A DNA stretch of 64,000 nt from contig NZ_WJXZ01000014.1 of NCBI RefSeq assembly GCF_009668025.1, positions 330,448 through 394,447 on the forward strand. Reading direction: 5' to 3'. The notes beneath the pieces are model-generated. The model worked only from the letters and a program-made list of their open reading frames with translations, was not told the origin of the DNA and did not search any database. Positions within the stretch are counted from its first letter, which is position 1, and each line of letters opens with the position of its first letter. Source of the DNA: Larkinella terrae (GTDB lineage: Bacteria > Bacteroidota > Bacteroidia > Cytophagales > Spirosomataceae). Below, in pieces: positions 60,212 through 64,000 of this stretch. A program made the position numbers and the translations under genes.

Positions 60212-61633
60212 ATGAAACGTAAATCGAACCGCATCTGGTGGATACTGGGTGGTATTGTTATTCTGTTGGTAGGCGGATTGGTAGCCGCGAAGCAAACCGG
60301 CCTGATCGGTAAAGCAAAACCGGCTGAAGTTGATTTTACCGCAGTTAAAAAAGTAGACATCATCGAACGGGTAAGTGCTTCGGGTCGGGTGCAACCGGAA
60401 GTAGAGGTTAAAATCAGCCCGGATGTTTCAGGAGAAATCATTGCCTTATACGTTGCTGAAGGCGATTCGGTTAAACAGGGGCAATTGCTGCTTAAAATCC
60501 GCCCCGACAACTACGAGTCGCTGCTGGCCCGCGCCCGCGCTACCGTCAACTCCAGCCGGGCTCAATACCTGCAAACCAAGGCATTGGCCGCTCAGGGCCG
60601 CGCCCGCCTGATCCGCTCAAAAGCGAATTACGATCGGAACAAGAAACTGCTGGCCGACAAGGTCATTTCGGCCTCCGATTTTGAGCAGATCGAAGCCGAT
60701 TATAACGTGGCCCAACAGGAAATCGAATCGACCGAGGCTAATGTAAAAGCCGCCGAGTTCAACGTTGCCGGTGCCGAAGCCGGTTTGCGCGATGCCACCG
60801 AAAACCTTCGCAAAACCACTATTTACGCGCCGGTAAACGGTACGGTATCCAAACTCAATGTCGAATTGGGCGAACGCGTCGTGGGAACGTCGCAGATGGC
60901 GGGTACGGAAATGCTCCGGATTGCCAACCTGAACAACATGGAAGTACGGGTGAACGTCAACGAAAACGACATCGTTCGGGTGAGCCTGGGCGATACGGCA
61001 GACATTGATGTGGATTCGTATTCGACCACCGGCCGGAAGTTCAAAGGAATTGTTACCGAAATCGCCAATACCGCCAACGGTCTGGCTGCCACCGGTACAA
61101 CGGGCTCCACGTCGAGTATGTCGACGGATGCGGTCACGGAGTTCGAGGTGCGGATCAAGGTGCTGAACAGCTCGTATAAGGATTTGATGGCGAGCCGGGC
61201 TAAACGTACTTATCCGCTCAAACCGGGGATGACGGCTTCCGTTGAAGTCATCACCGACCGCCGTCCGGGCGTTCTGGCGGTTCCGATTGCCGCCGTTACC
61301 ACGCGGGGAGCCGCTCAGGAAGCCATGAACCGCAATCCGAACGACGATAATAACGATAACAACAATGGGGGAAAACCGGCCAATCAGGCCCCGGCCAAAA
61401 AGGAGGAAGTTAAAGAAATCGTTTTTGTTCACCAGAATGGCAAAGTCGTACAGCGTGAAGTAAAAACCGGTATCAGCGATTTCGAAAATATCGAGATAAA
61501 ATCAGGACTGAAAGCGGGTGAAGAAGTGGTATCCGGCCCCTTTATCGCGGTTTCGAAGCGTCTGAAAGATGGCGATCCCGTAGTCAAACACGATCCGGCT
61601 AAAGACAAGAAACCGGAAAAAACGGATCAATAA
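60212..61633 (+). CDS. HlyD/MacA-type periplasmic adaptor protein
   Basis: 473 aa from the ATG at 60212 (MKRKSNRIWWILGGIVILLV); the frame from 60152 is spacer. One membrane anchor at about 9-28; lipoyl half-domain KISPDVSGEIIALYVAEGDS with KQGQLLLKI (about 68-98); a coiled-coil hairpin at about 100-195; the second lipoyl half with YAPVNGTVSKLNVELGERVVG; then beta-barrel and membrane-proximal domains. An Asn/Asp-rich insertion (NPNDDNNDNNNGG) at about 373-385 splits the C-terminal domain. MacA-like adaptors bridge a MacB-type permease and TolC. With the ATPase and TolC-type gene it supplies every non-permease part of such a pump. Confidence 0.92.
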   Translation: MKRKSNRIWWILGGIVILLVGGLVAAKQTGLIGKAKPAEVDFTAVKKVDIIERVSASGRVQPEVEVKISPDVSGEIIALYVAEGDSVKQGQLLLKIRPDNYESLLARARATVNSSRAQYLQTKALAAQGRARLIRSKANYDRNKKLLADKVISASDFEQIEADYNVAQQEIESTEANVKAAEFNVAGAEAGLRDATENLRKTTIYAPVNGTVSKLNVELGERVVGTSQMAGTEMLRIANLNNMEVRVNVNENDIVRVSLGDTADIDVDSYSTTGRKFKGIVTEIANTANGLAATGTTGSTSSMSTDAVTEFEVRIKVLNSSYKDLMASRAKRTYPLKPGMTASVEVITDRRPGVLAVPIAAVTTRGAAQEAMNRNPNDDNNDNNNGGKPANQAPAKKEEVKEIVFVHQNGKVVQREVKTGISDFENIEIKSGLKAGEEVVSGPFIAVSKRLKDGDPVVKHDPAKDKKPEKTDQ

Positions 61634-61660
61634 CAACACTCGTGCGCGTCGATAGCGAAC

Positions 61661-61706
61661 ACGAAAACGCCTGCCCTGTTAAAAGGTGCAGGCGTTTTCG
61701 TATTTT
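61661..61706 (+). terminator. Rho-independent terminator after the adaptor gene
   Basis: ACGAAAACGCCTGC (61661-61674) and GCAGGCGTTTTCGT (61688-61701), a perfect 14-bp stem, 13-nt loop, followed by ATTTT. 27 bp after the stop. Confidence 0.85.
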
Positions 61707-61818
61707 GCGGCATCAAATGGCTTAGGCAAAAGAGAAAAGACAAGAGAATAGAGACGTAACCAATTGGCAGTCAAAAGTCTCATTTCGCTTGTCTTCCATC
61801 TATTTTCTCCACAAATTT

Positions 61819-62817
61819 ATGAATCAACCCGCTCGGATTACCGTCGTGGGCGGTGGCAGTTGGGCCACTGCAATTATTAAAATTCTGTCGGAAGGAAATA
61901 ACCACATTCGCTGGTGGCTGCGGAGCCAGCGCGATGCCGGTCATATTAAAAAATTCCACCACAATCCCAGTTACCTCAGCGACGTGCAAATCAGCCCGCG
62001 CAAGGTTCGGGTGTGCACGAAAATCAAAGACGCCCTGAGCGACAGTCAATACATTATTCTGGCGGTTCCGGCGGCTTTTATTGGCGATGCGTTGCAGGGC
62101 GTGAAACCGGAACAACTCGCCGGAAAAAGCATCATATCAGCCATTAAAGGCATGATTCCCGGTAAAAATCAGTTGGTGACCGACTGGGCCGAACAGGAGT
62201 TTGGCGTTCCGGCCGATCGGGTTGCGGTGATTGCCGGGCCTTGTCACGCCGAAGAAGTGGCACTCGAAAAACAGTCCTACCTGACCATCGCTTCGCAGGA
62301 TCTGGCATTTGCTTCGGAAGTGGCCCAGTTCCTCAACGGACGCTTTGTCCAGACCTCTCCGCTTGACGATATTTACGGGGTAGAATACTGCGCGGTGATG
62401 AAAAACATCATTGCGCTGGCTTGTGGAATGACGCACGGTTTGGGTTACGGCGATAATTTTCAGGCGGTTTTAGTCTCCAACGCCATGCAGGAAATCCGGC
62501 GGTTTGTCGACAAGGTGTATCCGATGCAACGCGACCTGAGTGCGTCGGCGTACCTGGGTGATTTGCTCGTTACGGCCTATTCGCCCTTCAGCCGGAACCG
62601 GACGTTTGGGCACCTGATCGGGCGCGGCTACAACGTGCAGTCGGCACAGATGGAGATGAACATGATTGCGGAAGGGTATTACGCCGTCAAAAGCATTTAC
62701 GAAATCAATCGGCAACATGGTGTCCGGATGCCGATTATGGAGATGGTGTATACGGTTTTATACGAAAAAACGTCACCGGTTCTGGCAACGAATGCGTTAA
62801 AAACCGTCCTGAAATAA
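61819..62817 (+). CDS. gpsA: NAD(P)H-dependent glycerol-3-phosphate dehydrogenase
   Basis: 332 aa from the ATG at 61819; the start at 61789 adds ten residues that spoil the usual N-terminus. Rossmann motif VVGGGSWATA (9-18), with GGG for the common GAG; LAVPAAF at 81-87; SAIKGM with Lys110; AGPCHAEEVA at 139-148 and the catalytic lysine Lys195 in VMKNIIALACGM. It makes sn-glycerol-3-phosphate for phospholipids in the cytoplasm. Single gene after the adaptor terminator; not connected with the export genes. Confidence 0.9.
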   Translation: MNQPARITVVGGGSWATAIIKILSEGNNHIRWWLRSQRDAGHIKKFHHNPSYLSDVQISPRKVRVCTKIKDALSDSQYIILAVPAAFIGDALQGVKPEQLAGKSIISAIKGMIPGKNQLVTDWAEQEFGVPADRVAVIAGPCHAEEVALEKQSYLTIASQDLAFASEVAQFLNGRFVQTSPLDDIYGVEYCAVMKNIIALACGMTHGLGYGDNFQAVLVSNAMQEIRRFVDKVYPMQRDLSASAYLGDLLVTAYSPFSRNRTFGHLIGRGYNVQSAQMEMNMIAEGYYAVKSIYEINRQHGVRMPIMEMVYTVLYEKTSPVLATNALKTVLK

Positions 62818-62849
62818 CGTACCCACGGTTGGACGGCCGTGGCCGTCCA

Positions 62850-63239
62850 TCAGAGAAAGCTCCGGATTTTGGCGGCTATTTCCGTGAATTCTTCCGGACT
62901 CAATTTCAGCTTGTTATTGAAATTCATGTCGGCCATGCTGTTCAGCGGGATCAGGTGAACGTGGGCGTGGGGCACTTCCAGGCCAACGACGGCTACGCCA
63001 ATGCGTTTACAGGGAACGGCTTTTTCGATAGCGGGCGCAATCTGTTTGGCAAACTTCATCAGTCCGGCGTACAGATCGTCGTCGAGGTCGAACAGGTAAT
63101 CGATTTCCTGCTTAGGAATGACCAGCGTGTGTCCTTTTGCGGCCGGAAAGACGTCGAGGAAGGCCAGGTAATCGTCGGTTTCGGCAATTTTATAAGCCGG
63201 AATTTCACCATTGACGATACGGGAGAAGATGGAAGGCAT
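62850..63239 (-). CDS. HIT-family nucleotide-binding protein
   Basis: 129 aa from the ATG at 63239 (MPSIFSRIVNGEIPAYKI), preferred to 63263 because this is the usual HIT start. The histidine triad is at PHAHVHLIPL with His91, His93 and His95. C-terminal helix SPEEFTEIAAKIRSFL. The family hydrolyses or transfers nucleotidyl groups (Hint-like). It lies downstream of greA on the same strand, 95 bp apart, and converges with gpsA. Confidence 0.92.
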   Translation of the reverse strand: MPSIFSRIVNGEIPAYKIAETDDYLAFLDVFPAAKGHTLVIPKQEIDYLFDLDDDLYAGLMKFAKQIAPAIEKAVPCKRIGVAVVGLEVPHAHVHLIPLNSMADMNFNNKLKLSPEEFTEIAAKIRSFL

Positions 63240-63249
63240 GGGCGTTAAA

Positions 63250-63328
63250 TGAACAATGAACAATTAATAATGAACAATGAATAGTTGGTTCTCAGAAACT
63301 TTCATTGTTCATTATTAATTGTTCATTT
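63250..63328 (-). repeat. Intergenic inverted repeat, TGAACAATTAAT family
   Basis: TGAACAATGAACAATTAATA (from 63250) faces TTCATTGTTCATTATTAATTG (63301-63328) around a 19-nt loop. It fills the spacer between greA and the HIT gene, again nearly from stop to start. Confidence 0.65.
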
Positions 63329-63334
63329 AAAAAA

Positions 63335-63808
63335 CTATCGTCCAATTTCGAGTACTTCGAATTCAATGGTTCCGGCGGGTACTTTTATTTCGGTCGTGTC
63401 GCCGACTTTTTTGCCCAGCAGTCCTTTCCCGATAGGAGAACCAACAGAAATCCGGCCCAGTTTCAAATCTGCTTCTTCTTCCGAAACCAGCGTATACGTC
63501 ATCGTAGCGCCATTTTTTCGATTTTTGATCTTCACCGTCGATAAAACGGATACGAGCGAAGCGTCAATCGACGATTCGTCCAGCAGCCGGGCATTGGAAA
63601 CAATTTCTTCCATTTTGGAAATCTTCATTTCAAGCAGACCCTGGGCATCTTTTGCCGCGTCATACTCGGCATTTTCGCTCAGGTCACCCTTATCGCGCGC
63701 TTCAGCAATCTGGCGGGACATGTCGCTCCGTCCCTTGGTTTTCAGATCGTTCAGTTCGGCTTTCAGCCGGTTTAGACCTTCTTCAGTGTAATACGAAATT
63801 TTACCCAT
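63335..63808 (-). CDS. greA: Transcription elongation factor GreA
   Basis: 157 aa, the usual length. N-terminal coiled coil (about 1-75) with the acidic tip GDLSENAEYDAAK at 41-53; Asp42 and Glu45 are the residues that reach the RNA polymerase active site to stimulate cleavage of backtracked RNA. C-terminal FKBP-like domain with SPIGKGLLGKKVGD at about 123-136 and VPAGTIEFEVLEI at the end. Start MGKISYYTEEG is typical of Bacteroidota GreA. Confidence 0.96.
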   Translation of the reverse strand: MGKISYYTEEGLNRLKAELNDLKTKGRSDMSRQIAEARDKGDLSENAEYDAAKDAQGLLEMKISKMEEIVSNARLLDESSIDASLVSVLSTVKIKNRKNGATMTYTLVSEEEADLKLGRISVGSPIGKGLLGKKVGDTTEIKVPAGTIEFEVLEIGR

Positions 63809-63913
63809 GTTACATCTACTCTATAATTTTCTTTGCCTTTGGTTTCGCTGTCCCAAGACCCTACAAATCCTGCTGTGGCCGATTATCAGGGGTAACTGGC
63901 CACAAAAAAGAAA

Positions 63914-63935
63914 AGAACGGTTCGCTGACCGTTCT
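63914..63935 (-). terminator. Rho-independent terminator reading leftward
   Basis: AGAACGG (63914-63920) and CCGTTCT (63929-63935) around an 8-nt loop; on the minus strand it is followed by TTTCTTTTTTG. It should end a minus-strand gene lying to the right, mostly or wholly outside the window. I see no convincing coding start in 63936-64000. Confidence 0.65.
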
Positions 63936-64000
63936 CCATACAAAATCTTGTTTCTTTGTAGGAAGCGTCAGGAGCCTTTCTGCGGAATTGTATGTATAGC

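Noticed and set aside
60212-61633. Adaptor as part of an RND pump
   Set aside because: There is no RND inner-membrane gene in the window; the neighbours are ABC ATPase and TolC-type channel, which fits MacA-like function better.
63936-64000. Possible coding end or RNA gene at the right edge
   Set aside because: The 65 bp show no cloverleaf and no decisive frame; only the leftward terminator next to it is supported.

Overview
The window reads as a Bacteroidota chromosome, most likely Cytophagales/Spirosomaceae (Spirosoma- or Larkinella-like). This placement is inferred from TAnnTTTG -7 promoter boxes, A-rich leaders without clear Shine-Dalgarno sites, moderately high G+C, and paralogous two-FtsX-domain permeases. 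No rRNA, tRNA, CRISPR array, phage or IS transposase was seen.

Layout. 1-1529: end of an unrelated minus-strand pair (membrane protein cut by the window edge; secreted alpha/beta hydrolase). 1748-56463: a very large array of 19 MacB/FtsX-type ABC permease genes, all on the plus strand, one of them frameshifted, plus one 3' remnant. It falls into blocks: block A (PadR regulator and eight permeases with an N-terminal 'HEEF' prefix domain, 1748-23725); two prefix-less permeases (24465-29528); block B (second PadR and four permeases with a different 'LLELY' prefix, 30332-41434); a frameshifted prefix-less permease (42383-44801); block C (three prefix-less permeases, 45146-52522); a DUF4097/toastrack-like exported protein (52819-53859); and one more permease (54079-56463). 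Small minus-strand genes (three Uma2/DUF820-like, one unknown) sit at block boundaries. 56986-61633: one stand-alone ABC ATPase, a TolC-type outer-membrane protein and an HlyD-type adaptor, i.e. the remaining parts of a MacAB-TolC-like exporter, interrupted by a class IV aminotransferase. 61819-63808: housekeeping genes gpsA, a HIT protein and greA.

How it may work together. The permeases have no ATPase domain and the window holds one suitable ATPase, so a shared ATPase/adaptor/outer-membrane channel serving many interchangeable permeases is plausible (inference). Six transcription units in the array are each preceded by a sigma54-type -24/-12 element, and about 45-65 bp further upstream by 16-bp palindromes of the form TGTCC-N6-GGACA, usually two in tandem 21 bp apart. 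I read this as a shared enhancer-binding-protein regulon covering the array and the DUF4097 gene. Permease ends and intergenic spacers are highly similar while the periplasmic loops differ, which suggests growth by tandem duplication and gene conversion. The spacers are themselves inverted repeats running nearly from stop codon to start codon.

The candidate undescribed system is this sigma54-controlled, PadR-linked, prefix-typed permease array with its single ATPase and toastrack partner.
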